Assembly: GCA_015061545.1 (NCBI GenBank) | Contig: SUWJ01000004.1 | Span: 1 to 64,000 of the forward strand | Direction: 5' to 3' | DNA length: 64,000 bases | Source of the DNA: Lentisphaerota bacterium | Lineage (GTDB): Bacteria; Verrucomicrobiota; Lentisphaeria; Victivallales; Victivallaceae | In this document: piece after piece, positions 37,202-46,200 of the stretch | Layout: every line of letters starts with the position of its first letter | How positions within the stretch are numbered: the stretch's first letter is position 1 | Notes under the pieces: model-generated | What the model was told of the DNA's origin: nothing | Seen by the model: the letters and a program-made list of their open reading frames with translations, nothing else | Database searches by the model: none | Position numbers and translations under genes: made by a program

Positions 37202-40200
37202 ATGAAGATTGGAAATTTTTTTGGATTCATGCTGCTGATATTTGCTTCGGCGGCAGTCGCAGGTGATTGGTCGATGGGCGGCAGCGCTCCTTTTACGATC
37301 AATTACAAAGGTAAAGCGCTGGTCAGCGAACGGTGGTACACGATCCACGGCGCTGAACAGTTCAATGCTCCTGAAGCTCAGTCCGAGGTGGTGGAAACTG
37401 CCGATGGCAAGTGGAAGGTCTTCAACCGCTGGTGCAAAAATTACGACGGCAATTTCCGCGAAGAGCTGGCGGTCACCAAAGACGGTAAATTGGTGGAACT
37501 CTCCTTCCAGACCTTTTTTGAGTCTTACAGCCCGGCGGTTATGAAGAAACCCATTGTGGCGTACACGCTGGTGCTGCCTTATTCGGAAGTGGCGGGTATG
37601 CGTTACAAAGCTCTTTCGGGACGGGTTTCCAATACCAAAGTCATCGAAGGGGAATTCCCTGCCGATGTCAACGCCGATATGAAGGCATTTTCCGCCCGTT
37701 TTGTGGCGCTGGAAGGTAAGGACGGCCGTCAAATGGTCTTTGATTTCAACCCCCAGGGCGTGGGCGATTACCACAGCGATTACGGGATCAATGCCTACAA
37801 AGGCAGCTGGACGGTGGTGAAAGTCAAGGACAAAGTGCGGCTTTTCTACGAGTGCGATCCCGATGAATGGGGCGGCCCGATGACCAGCAAGGTGCGGTTC
37901 TTTTCGGGCAGCTGGGCGGATTACGACAAACTCCATGCTATGAATTACTTCAACTGGGGATACCCCTTCAATCCCGAAAAACAGTTCAGCTTCGGCGCAG
38001 CTAAAACCAGTAAGATCTATACCAATTTGAGCACTGGTAAATTTGACGGTAAAGCGGGCTGGCTCGATGGAAAAAATCTTAAAGTTATCAACGAAAATCC
38101 CACCGGTGCCCGCTACAGCGCCGTGGTCGGCAAAGATGGCAAATTCAAGGTAAGCGGTCTGCGCAATGCCCTTTACTGGGTCACCGTCGGCAGCGGCAAT
38201 CTGAAGGGCGTTCCCGCCAAATTTACGCTCAAATTCAATGGACAGTCATTCAAAAATCCGATCACGGTGCCGAGGGGCAAATTCGTTACTGCAGGTATGC
38301 CGATCTGGATCGGAGAAGACGGCGAGCTGACTGTGGAAATGCAGGGCAGTTTCCGGATCTCGACTCTGGCAGCGCAATGTCTGGTGGCGCGGGCGGAAGA
38401 TATGAACTTTGAACGCAGCTTCTACCTGACCGACGGTTTTGAGCCTTCGGTACTTTACAAGCGCGATCAATATACTGAAAAACCGGTCTTTGCCCAGCGG
38501 GTCGAAAGTTTTACGCTGCCGATCCCGGGGAAGGAAAGTGCTGCCGAACTCAAATTGCTGCCGCTTAAAAGCAACGCTCTCAAGAGTGCCGAACAGCCCG
38601 GAGCCGACTGGCGTTACAATTCGGTCATTCAGACCTTCGGCCCCAACAATGCCGGTACTCTGCATGATTACAATGCTCCCGGTACGCTGGAACGGCGGGT
38701 CAGGGAGTTGAAGGATCGCAACGTAAGTGTGATCATCACCAACGGGATGCTCTCGCGCCACACCTATTACGCGCATATGCCGCGAATCAAAGAGAATATG
38801 AAGCGCTATGTGGACGAAGCCCACAAACAGGGGTTGCGCCTGATGGATCATCAGGACGTTACGCTGCTCTGGAACGTGGACGCCGGTTTCCGCGCCGCCA
38901 GCGAACGCTTTGACGAATTGCAGGTGCAGTTCGATCATCAGCTGCCCAGTCCCTATTTCTGCTTCAACAATCCCAAGTTCAAAAAGCACTACTTTGAGTA
39001 CATCAAAGAGTATGTAAAATACACCAACGTCGATGCTATCATGTTCGACGAAGTGATGATGATGGACAACTGCTGCACTTGCGCATACTGCCGCGAAAAG
39101 TTCCACAAAGATACCAACTGGTTTGTACCCGCCGATGATACGGCGCTCTTTACCGGAGCCGACGGCGCTAAACTGCGCAAGGTGTGGAACTACTGGCGTA
39201 TGGTTCAGGTGGGGGATTTCTTTACCGAACTACGGAAAGAGATTGACAAAGTCAAGCCCGATTTCTCCATTGTCGCTTACGTTACCCACTATTGCTTCAC
39301 CTCCCGCTACAGCAGCATCGGTTACGGGCTGGATATTGTGCAGATGAGCCGCGGCGTGGACTTCCCCGGTACGGAGATCACCACCCGCAACGTGCTGCGC
39401 GGAGCGCGCTACGTTCATGTGCTGCGCCGCAGCAAGCGGATGCTCAATCTGGCTTACGGCACGCCCGTCTGGGGAATGATCAGCAGCGGTGACCAGTCCT
39501 ACGACGTGGTCTATGCCGGTTGGGCACTCAACAATATGAACGGCAACAGCACCTGGATCAACGATGCCAGCGTGCCGCCGGAAGGCGAAAAACATTTTCT
39601 GCTCTTTGCCGACCGCAATATGAATACCAAAAAAGCCGAAAGCGTGGCGGAAGTGGCGCTGCTTTTCTCCAGCAACAGCCGCGATTTCGGCGGCGGATTC
39701 AACTACTCCAGCGAACTTATGGGTACGGCGCAGACGCTCGGCAGTATGCACATACCTTATGATGTGATCGGCGAAATGAGCCTGAATGCCAAAGCCCTCA
39801 GTAAATACAAAGTTCTGGTGCTCGGCTGCTCCAGCGCCTTGAGCGATGAAGCCGGACGTGCAATCAAAGAATTTGCCCGCAAGGGCGGCACGGTCTATCT
39901 CTCGACCACCGCCGGCTGGGAAGATGAATTCGGCAACACCCGCAAAAAGTGGCTCTTCTACGATGTATTCAAATACGACATCAACCGCAACTTCTCCCGT
40001 CCCAAGACCATTACTGATCCTGAAACCGGCGAAGAAGTCAAGCTCAACTTTGAGCCTTTCTACTGCCACCCCGATTACAGCAAAGAAAATCCCCGTCCAA
40101 CCGAGGCTCTGCTGTGGGCGCGCAATGCCCAGAATCAGCGTTATCCGCTGATGGTCAAACAGCCCTATGGCAAAGGCACCTTCTACTATCAGCCGATCAC

Positions 40201-40654
40201 GCTGGCGTTCCATTTGAACGCTCCGGAAGGTTATGTGGGCAAAAAGTTCGACTTTGCGGTGGATCCGTGGCTGGATAAAGTCTTCCGTGGTGTGCTGAGC
40301 AAGATCATCGGTAATGCCGATGTCTGGCAGGTCGAAGCGCCCGATCTGGTGCTGACCAGCATTTTCAAGCAGGACAACAGTTTGTATTGTCACTTTTTCA
40401 ACGCTACGGTAGGCCCCGTTGCCAAGGGCGAAGTTATCACCTTCGGTGTGCCGAAGCCTGCCTTCCCGGCGATTGAAAAGGATATAAGTTTCACCATCAA
40501 GAGTGCAAAACCCGCCAAAGTGGTGGCGATTTCGCCGGACTTCCCCGACGAAAAGCCGCTGCAGTTCAGCTGCGACGCCTCCCGCGGCACGGTGAGTGTG
40601 GTTCTGCCCAAAGAGTTGCTCAAGGCGTACACCATTGTCCGTATTGACCGCTGA
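37202..40654 (+). CDS. Large secreted glycoside-hydrolase-like protein (paralogue 2)
   Basis: 1150 residues with a signal peptide (MKIGNFFGFMLLIFASAAVA). It is collinear with the protein at 19822 over its full length. Shared landmarks are DWRYNSVIQTFGPNNAGTL, the ISRHTYYAH-type strand, MFDEVMMMDNCCTC with CREKFHKDTNW, and a C-terminal domain with KVLVLGCSSALSDE and KGTFYYQP. The two are clearly diverged, so the duplication is not recent. The ATG at 37202 follows AAAGGG; an earlier in-frame TTG at 37148 overlaps the promoter and is rejected. It is presumably an exported polysaccharide-degrading enzyme or binding protein; the substrate is unknown. Confidence 0.78.
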   Translation: MKIGNFFGFMLLIFASAAVAGDWSMGGSAPFTINYKGKALVSERWYTIHGAEQFNAPEAQSEVVETADGKWKVFNRWCKNYDGNFREELAVTKDGKLVELSFQTFFESYSPAVMKKPIVAYTLVLPYSEVAGMRYKALSGRVSNTKVIEGEFPADVNADMKAFSARFVALEGKDGRQMVFDFNPQGVGDYHSDYGINAYKGSWTVVKVKDKVRLFYECDPDEWGGPMTSKVRFFSGSWADYDKLHAMNYFNWGYPFNPEKQFSFGAAKTSKIYTNLSTGKFDGKAGWLDGKNLKVINENPTGARYSAVVGKDGKFKVSGLRNALYWVTVGSGNLKGVPAKFTLKFNGQSFKNPITVPRGKFVTAGMPIWIGEDGELTVEMQGSFRISTLAAQCLVARAEDMNFERSFYLTDGFEPSVLYKRDQYTEKPVFAQRVESFTLPIPGKESAAELKLLPLKSNALKSAEQPGADWRYNSVIQTFGPNNAGTLHDYNAPGTLERRVRELKDRNVSVIITNGMLSRHTYYAHMPRIKENMKRYVDEAHKQGLRLMDHQDVTLLWNVDAGFRAASERFDELQVQFDHQLPSPYFCFNNPKFKKHYFEYIKEYVKYTNVDAIMFDEVMMMDNCCTCAYCREKFHKDTNWFVPADDTALFTGADGAKLRKVWNYWRMVQVGDFFTELRKEIDKVKPDFSIVAYVTHYCFTSRYSSIGYGLDIVQMSRGVDFPGTEITTRNVLRGARYVHVLRRSKRMLNLAYGTPVWGMISSGDQSYDVVYAGWALNNMNGNSTWINDASVPPEGEKHFLLFADRNMNTKKAESVAEVALLFSSNSRDFGGGFNYSSELMGTAQTLGSMHIPYDVIGEMSLNAKALSKYKVLVLGCSSALSDEAGRAIKEFARKGGTVYLSTTAGWEDEFGNTRKKWLFYDVFKYDINRNFSRPKTITDPETGEEVKLNFEPFYCHPDYSKENPRPTEALLWARNAQNQRYPLMVKQPYGKGTFYYQPITLAFHLNAPEGYVGKKFDFAVDPWLDKVFRGVLSKIIGNADVWQVEAPDLVLTSIFKQDNSLYCHFFNATVGPVAKGEVITFGVPKPAFPAIEKDISFTIKSAKPAKVVAISPDFPDEKPLQFSCDASRGTVSVVLPKELLKAYTIVRIDR

Positions 40655-40675
40655 GCAGGTAATCAGCAGTAATAT

Positions 40676-40709
40676 CCTGCATCGCATGAGGTGAAAAATG
40701 CGATGCAGG
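40676..40709 (+). terminator. Stem-loop after the second glycoside-hydrolase-like gene
   Basis: Perfect 12-base arms CCTGCATCGCAT (40676-40687) and ATGCGATGCAGG (40698-40709) with a 10-base loop, followed only by TTGTTTAGTTT. It ends 28 bases before the permease ATG, so it may be a weak terminator or an mRNA-stabilising hairpin. Confidence 0.6.
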
Positions 40710-40737
40710 TTGTTTAGTTTGAAAGTGTGATTGAAGA

Positions 40738-41634
40738 ATGAGTTTTATTGCTTTTTGGCTGATCCTGATTTCGGCGATGCTGCACGCCGGCTGGAACTTT
40801 ATCAGCAAGACCCACCGCCCGTCGGTGGTATTTTATGCCCAGAGCAGCGGTACGGCAGCTTTGTTCTGGGTGCCGATGCTGCTGTATGTCCGTCCTGATT
40901 TTGCCGCATTGCCGGCAGAGTTCTGGTATTTTCTGCTGGGCAGCGTGATTTTTAATGTGATCTACTACACAGGTTTGGCGCACGCTTACGCCAAAAGCGA
41001 TATATCCATGGCTTACCCCATGGCAAGATCGCTGCCGGTATTGCTGACTGCGCTGATAACCACCCTGTTCGGCTGGGGGGCTGCACCGGGCATATTGACC
41101 TGGCTGGGGCTGATCATGATTTCCTGCGGCTGTCTGATTCTGCCGCTGCCGGGTTTGAAGGATTTTCATTGGCGGACTTATCGGACACCGGTGCTGGGAT
41201 TTATTGTGCTGGCAGCCTGCGGAACTACGGGATACACGATCGTGGACAGTTTCGGGATCAAACTTGCCATTGATTCGCTGACGGATGTAAACAAACTGCA
41301 CGGCTGTATATATATGTCGCTGGTCGAACCGCTGAACTGCATCGGGCTTTTGATCGTCAGCAGTTTTTCGCGCCATACCCGGCAGGAGTTCAAGGCTAAT
41401 TTCTGCCGTTCGGTCTGGCCTTCGCTTTCGGGGGTGGCGTGCAGTCTTGCCTATGTGCTGATTCTGGCGGCGATGCCCTTTGTGAGCAACGTCAGTTTTG
41501 TGCAGGCATTCCGCCAGATGAGTCTGCCGCTGTGTATGGCAGCAGGAATCGTGATCCTGCACGAACGCTGTACTTTGACCAAGATCATCGGCTGTATTGC
41601 CATTGTCAGCGGGCTGGTGCTGACTTCGTTGTAA
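40738..41634 (+). CDS. EamA/DMT-superfamily permease
   Basis: 298 residues with about ten hydrophobic helices in two repeats, the layout of drug/metabolite transporters. It starts FIAFWLILISAMLHAGWNFISK, where the AxxHAxWN pattern is typical of EamA proteins, and has a second-repeat loop near 125-150. It is an inner-membrane exporter or importer of small metabolites; the substrate is not predictable. The ribosome site is weak (GAAG). A strong terminator follows, separating it from cassette B. Confidence 0.85.
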   Translation: MSFIAFWLILISAMLHAGWNFISKTHRPSVVFYAQSSGTAALFWVPMLLYVRPDFAALPAEFWYFLLGSVIFNVIYYTGLAHAYAKSDISMAYPMARSLPVLLTALITTLFGWGAAPGILTWLGLIMISCGCLILPLPGLKDFHWRTYRTPVLGFIVLAACGTTGYTIVDSFGIKLAIDSLTDVNKLHGCIYMSLVEPLNCIGLLIVSSFSRHTRQEFKANFCRSVWPSLSGVACSLAYVLILAAMPFVSNVSFVQAFRQMSLPLCMAAGIVILHERCTLTKIIGCIAIVSGLVLTSL

Positions 41635-41671
41635 ATCAACAATACTTTTTACTGAAAATTTTTAATTGAAG

Positions 41672-41727
41672 AAAAACCTTTTTGCGTTGTCGGCAATACC
41701 AACGGCAATGCAAAAAGGTTTTTTGAT
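41672..41727 (+). terminator. Terminator after the permease gene
   Basis: Perfect 14-base arms (41672-41685 and 41710-41723) ending in a T-run (GGTTTTTTGATTTTTTT). The A/T symmetry could also allow termination on the other strand. Confidence 0.85.
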
Positions 41728-41878
41728 TTTTTTACCGATTGTCAATTGCGGCTGCGGTCAACGCAGTACGCAAATATGTTGAAAGACCACATAATAGCCT
41801 GTTTTTTTATATAAAAATTTGCATTTTTTCATAAATGGTGTTCTATTAAATAGATAATTACTTTGCATTGAAAGATAT

Positions 41879-41911
41879 TTTTGTTGAAAAATATTTGTTC
41901 TGTCAACAAAA
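41879..41911 (+). promoter_or_regulatory. Stem-loop in the leader of lipoprotein B
   Basis: Perfect 9-base arms TTTTGTTGA (41879-41887) and TCAACAAAA (41903-41911), ending just before the GGGGA ribosome site of the lipoprotein gene. It lies at the same position relative to the start codon as the stem-loop before lipoprotein A, although the sequence differs. A weak TTGAAA/TATTTG promoter may overlap it. Confidence 0.45.
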
Positions 41912-41926
41912 TGGGGATTAAAAATT

Positions 41927-42379
41927 ATGGAACGGAAGTTTTTTATTTTGCTGGTATCGGCATTTTTGGTCAGCAGTTTCTGCGGCTGTACGGTGGTATA
42001 TGAATATGCACCGGCGCGGGAGGAAGTCAAAATCGCTCCTGCGGAACAGGAGCTGGCGCGTAAACTTTTGCAGGCGTTTATCGAAAATGACGCCGCAGGA
42101 TTTGTCAAGCTGCTGCCCGAATCAATGAGCAGCAAATTTACCGAAGAAGCATTTGCCGAAACCCGCAAAGCGGTCATCGAGTCAGTCGGCGAACCGATGG
42201 GTTACAGCTATCTTACCACGTTGGAGCTGGCGCCGCTGCATCCGCAGATCTGGAAAGTGCGTTTCCGCCGCAGCAATGTGAACAACAGCAAAGAGTTCAC
42301 CAGCGAAGTGCTGTTCAAGGTCGTGACGGGTATGGCCAACGGGCAGGAAGCAGTAGTTACAGCGTTCCATTTTCTCTGA
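41927..42379 (+). CDS. Lipoprotein of secretin cassette B
   Basis: 150 residues with a lipoprotein signal ending FCGC, the lipidated cysteine at residue 21. A domain of about 110 residues follows, homologous to the C-terminal domain of the lipoprotein at 26900 but without that protein's Lys/Glu/Cys-rich linker. Visible matches are LPESMSSKFTEEAF against LPENLRKDFDEKKF and the IWKVRFRR against LWKLGFKK strand. It sits 50 bases upstream of secretin B1. I infer an accessory of the secretin pair; no named family is recognised. Confidence 0.75.
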   Translation: MERKFFILLVSAFLVSSFCGCTVVYEYAPAREEVKIAPAEQELARKLLQAFIENDAAGFVKLLPESMSSKFTEEAFAETRKAVIESVGEPMGYSYLTTLELAPLHPQIWKVRFRRSNVNNSKEFTSEVLFKVVTGMANGQEAVVTAFHFL

Positions 42380-42429
42380 AGATTTTACAATAAAGATTCA
42401 ACTTAATAACAAACCCAAAGGGAGATCCA

Positions 42430-43962
42430 ATGGTAAAAAAACAGAGATTCCATTATGCCATGACTTTGGCGGTTTTGGCGGCGGTCAGCGCACCGGTGAG
42501 TGTGACGGCAGCCGAGAGTACCCGCACCATCCATTTGCGTCAGAACGATGCTCAGGTGCGGTTTGAAAGCAAGGTCTATGAGCTGAAAAGTGCAGATGCT
42601 GCGGAAATATTGCCGTTCATCAATTCGGCGATTCTCCGCTACGACCGCAATTCGACGGTCCGGCGGGTAACATCGACCCGCAAGGGCGGTCAGGCGCTGC
42701 TGGTATCCACGGGTAAGGATTTTATTCCTTATGTGGATAAAATCGTGGCGGTGCTGGATCGGAAAAGCGCCGCTGACGGCAAGCGGCCTGCCGAAATCAG
42801 CGGTACGGGGCTTACCCGGGTTGCCTATTCGCCTGAATACCGGGCGGCAGCCGATCTGGCGCGGGTCATCAACTCCACGATCAGTTCCGATGCCGGGGCG
42901 CTCTTTATTAACGAAGAAACCAACACCATCTACTGGCGCGATCAGGATGAATCCGCCAAGCGTACTTTGATGTGGCTGAGAAAACTTGACCGCCCGTTGC
43001 CGCAGGTGCGTCTGCGCATAAATTATTACGAAGTGCGCGACAGCGACCTGAAAGACTGGGGTTTTGACTATCTGGCATGGAAAAACGGCCCCGGGGTCAA
43101 CTTGCTCAACGTAGGTTACAACGCCGGTGAACTGGTGGTTAATGAACTGTTGGAAAATGTGCCTTACGCCCTATCTTCCAGCTGGGGGTTGGGCGGATTC
43201 TTTACTGCACCGCAGTTTGATATGAGTTTTATCCGTTGTCTGCAGCAGGAAGGCAACAGCAATGCGGTCGGCACCAGCAGTTTGATGATGGTCAATACTC
43301 CGGTGGGTGACAAAGCTGATCTGGCGCTGCTGCGTCAGGTGCAATCTGCCAATCCTGCCACAGCGCCGTTTATCTACCGTACCAGCATGAGTCCTGAATA
43401 TCAGAATATTGCCAAAAACACGCTGGGCCGTACCTTTGTGGGCAAGAGCTTCTACGAAGATGCCGACGGGGTTATGCACGCCGATCCGCCCCAGTTGGAA
43501 CTGCAGGTGCTGAATCCCTTTATCTGCCTGAGCAACAAACTTGATCCCAAAGCCGGCGGGGTGATCTTTGATTACTCGCTGTACTTCAAGAGTGTGGTCG
43601 AACGTGGCAACACGGGTTCTGAGTTGAGCAATTCGGCGCTTTTCAGCGGCTCTGCCACGCTGGCGTTCGGCAAAGAAAAGATTCTGGCGATCTACGAAAA
43701 GGAAAACGATGTGGAACAGACCATCGGTCTGCCCGTGCTGTGCCGTATCCCGGTACTGAAATACCTTTTCAGCACCGTTACCAACATCAAAGAACGCACC
43801 TATATAGCAGTTACCGCCGAAGCGGCTTATGTGGATATCAATTCGGATGAAAAGTCCTTCAATTCCGACAGCGCTGCCTACGGAGTTGACCGCCGTATTG
43901 AAAATCCTTTCAGAGCAGATCCCTCTGAAGCTGCTCAGGCTGCGGAAAAACTCAATAAATGA
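42430..43962 (+). CDS. Secretin-like protein, type 1 (cassette B)
   Basis: 510 residues. A signal peptide (about 1-28) and N-domain-like segments (ESKVYELKSADAAEILPF; VAYSPEYRAAADLARVI) precede the secretin core from about 187 (PLPQVRLRINYYEV) and the signature GLPVLCRIPVLKYLF near 433-447. As in the type 1 protein of cassette A, the signature glycine is replaced by lysine, and the shared DYLAWKNGPG block is nearly identical. A C-terminal tail of about 45 charged residues resembles the S-domain tails that bind pilotins, by inference. Strong AAAGGGAG ribosome site. Next gene: secretin type 2. Confidence 0.82.
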   Translation: MVKKQRFHYAMTLAVLAAVSAPVSVTAAESTRTIHLRQNDAQVRFESKVYELKSADAAEILPFINSAILRYDRNSTVRRVTSTRKGGQALLVSTGKDFIPYVDKIVAVLDRKSAADGKRPAEISGTGLTRVAYSPEYRAAADLARVINSTISSDAGALFINEETNTIYWRDQDESAKRTLMWLRKLDRPLPQVRLRINYYEVRDSDLKDWGFDYLAWKNGPGVNLLNVGYNAGELVVNELLENVPYALSSSWGLGGFFTAPQFDMSFIRCLQQEGNSNAVGTSSLMMVNTPVGDKADLALLRQVQSANPATAPFIYRTSMSPEYQNIAKNTLGRTFVGKSFYEDADGVMHADPPQLELQVLNPFICLSNKLDPKAGGVIFDYSLYFKSVVERGNTGSELSNSALFSGSATLAFGKEKILAIYEKENDVEQTIGLPVLCRIPVLKYLFSTVTNIKERTYIAVTAEAAYVDINSDEKSFNSDSAAYGVDRRIENPFRADPSEAAQAAEKLNK

Positions 43963-43982
43963 CGGGAAGGAAGATAAATATT

Positions 43983-46193
43983 ATGAAAACGATCAATAAA
44001 CGATTCTTTCTCGCCGGTTCGATGCTGCTGATTTGCTGCAGCGCAAGTGCCAGCAATGGTCAGCACAATGTAGTCGTTACTCCTCAGGCGATTCCGGGTA
44101 CTGCCCGTGCTGCCAATCACAACACTACCGGCGGCTATGCCCCCAGCAATGTGCAGGCGCAGCTCAAGATCAATGTATCTGACGGCACCAAAGAGGTGAA
44201 CGTTATCCGCGATAACAGCGATCCCTTTGTTATCACCAAACCCTACTTGCTGAAAAATGCCGATCCTTACGCTGTCCGCAGCTATCTGGAAGCGGCAGTC
44301 GGAGCCAAAAGCATCAACGCCAGCCCCGCGCAGGTAACGGCGGTGAAATTCAGCGACGGCACCGGTGCGGTGCTGGTTTCTGCCGAAGAATACCGTTTTG
44401 CCGATTCGGGCGAAGGCAAGGGCATTGACGGCATTGTCGCTTCGCTTGACCGCAAAGGACTTACCTATCTGGCGGATGCCAATGCATATTTGTATTTCCC
44501 CCGCATCAGCCGCGCTGCCAATCTGCGCGATATGCTGCTGAAGGTGGGCTCATCCGAGCTGGATCCGCAGTTTGCGGTGGCTCCCGGCACGATAACGGTG
44601 GATTCCGAACTCAACGCGCTGGTCATCAAAGCCAGCAAGTGGAATTGGCAGGATATGCGCAATATGCTCAGACAGTACGACAAGCCGATTCCTGAATTCA
44701 AAGTCACCTACCGCGTTATCGAAATCTATGCGGAAAACGATGACCGTATCGGGGTGGACTTCCAGAGCTGGAAGAACAACGAAGGGGTGGATCTTTTCTC
44801 CACCGGAGTTGTGGCGCGCCGCAACTGGGGAACATTTTTCTCCAGCGCTATCGAAAACAACGGCAGCAACCGCACTTCCTACTGGAACTTCAATCCCAAA
44901 TGGAACACCCGTTATCTGGACTTTATGACCAGTATCGGCAAAGCCAAATGTCTGGCGCAGGGCGAAATTCTGGTGCAGAACCGCCAGTCTTCGCAGATTC
45001 AGGTCAACAGCGGATTCTTCTACGACCGCACCTACTACAAAGCAGGAGCCAGGAGCATTGCCGAAGGATGCACGGAGTTTGTCTATACGGATATCAATCC
45101 TGATACCATTCTGCGCGAATCCACCAGCAAGATCGCTCCGCTGGAAAAACTTAACGAAATGTTCGACGATGCAGGCATTGATTCCTACCTGACCAAATCC
45201 GGTTACACCATGCGTGTAATGGGTACTCAGGTGGGTACCGCTACCTATTACGATGCTATTGCCCGTAAGAATTATCAGACTTTGATGGCGGGCGGTTATC
45301 AGGTCAGCGGCGCAAAAGGTTTTGAAGGCGTGCCGATCAGCACGCTGACTGCCAAAGTTGCCGAAGCTCAGGCGCAAGCAGTAGCGCTGGGTGTGCCGGC
45401 AGCCATGGCGCATAACTACTTGTATGCCAATAATCCTGAGTATAAGGCACTTTATGATGCCAGCAAGGATATTGTTATGGCTAAACTTGATCCTGCTCAG
45501 GCGGAGATCCTTGCCAATACCACCACCAGCGCATTGACCAAGTATCTTACCGGTTACGTTGATGCATCGGGCAACCGTTACAGCGGCAACTATTACCGCG
45601 ATAATTACGCCTATGTGGATGCTGCCCCGGGGATCATTCACGGCTGGCTGCAATACCCCATGGTTACGGACGGATTCCAGTTCAAACTGAAAGTTTCTCC
45701 CGTCATTACGGGTAAGGCCGCCACCATGAAGTTCGATATGCAGGGCAATTCGCTGCTGGGTTGGAACTCCGACGGTTCTGCCCGCCGCAGCAAGTCCGAA
45801 ATTTCCACCACCGTACAGCTGCCCTACACCGATCAGGAATTTGTGCTGGGCGGCATCCGCAAGTCGGAATCGGTACGCGCCAATACGGGGCTGCCTTATC
45901 TCAAGGATCTGCCGGTGATCGGACGGGTGTTCTCCACCGAAAGCGAATCCATCAAGCAGTCACAGCTGGTGGTGATCGCCAAGGTCGAATACTCCAGACC
46001 CGACAGCTTTGCCAATACGGAAATCCGGGAAAATCTGGGCAAGATCGTCAAAGGCGTCAACCGCGGTATGAACAGCCGCGTCGGTAATATGTTCTTCGGT
46101 CAGTACGGTCTGGATGAAGATTTGAGCGACCGCAATCAGCGGCTGGATGATGTCAGCGAGCAGCTGAACGATGGTTATCAGCCCGTAAAATGA
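43983..46193 (+). CDS. Secretin-like protein, type 2 (cassette B), with a large insert
   Basis: 736 residues. A signal peptide (MKTINKRFFLAGSMLLICCS) and N-domain-like segments starting FVITKPYLLKNADPYAV precede the secretin core from about 236 (PIPEFKVTYRVIEI) and the signature GLPYLKDLPVIGRVF near 636-650. Relative to the cassette A type 2 protein it carries an extra alanine-rich segment at about 370-550. The ATG at 43983 follows GGAAG and gives a clean signal peptide. An ATG at 43959, overlapping the previous stop as ATGA, would add eight residues and is a possible alternative start. Confidence 0.82.
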   Translation: MKTINKRFFLAGSMLLICCSASASNGQHNVVVTPQAIPGTARAANHNTTGGYAPSNVQAQLKINVSDGTKEVNVIRDNSDPFVITKPYLLKNADPYAVRSYLEAAVGAKSINASPAQVTAVKFSDGTGAVLVSAEEYRFADSGEGKGIDGIVASLDRKGLTYLADANAYLYFPRISRAANLRDMLLKVGSSELDPQFAVAPGTITVDSELNALVIKASKWNWQDMRNMLRQYDKPIPEFKVTYRVIEIYAENDDRIGVDFQSWKNNEGVDLFSTGVVARRNWGTFFSSAIENNGSNRTSYWNFNPKWNTRYLDFMTSIGKAKCLAQGEILVQNRQSSQIQVNSGFFYDRTYYKAGARSIAEGCTEFVYTDINPDTILRESTSKIAPLEKLNEMFDDAGIDSYLTKSGYTMRVMGTQVGTATYYDAIARKNYQTLMAGGYQVSGAKGFEGVPISTLTAKVAEAQAQAVALGVPAAMAHNYLYANNPEYKALYDASKDIVMAKLDPAQAEILANTTTSALTKYLTGYVDASGNRYSGNYYRDNYAYVDAAPGIIHGWLQYPMVTDGFQFKLKVSPVITGKAATMKFDMQGNSLLGWNSDGSARRSKSEISTTVQLPYTDQEFVLGGIRKSESVRANTGLPYLKDLPVIGRVFSTESESIKQSQLVVIAKVEYSRPDSFANTEIRENLGKIVKGVNRGMNSRVGNMFFGQYGLDEDLSDRNQRLDDVSEQLNDGYQPVK

Positions 46194-46200
46194 TCCTGCC

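Noticed and set aside
39230-40687. Minus-strand open frame (485 codons) opposite the second glycoside-hydrolase-like gene
   Set aside because: Antisense shadow of a conserved region; no ribosome site or domain.
26900-46193. Duplicate secretin cassettes as an assembly or very recent duplication artefact
   Set aside because: The paired genes differ throughout at the protein and DNA level, differ in length, and have different flanking regulators and spacing.
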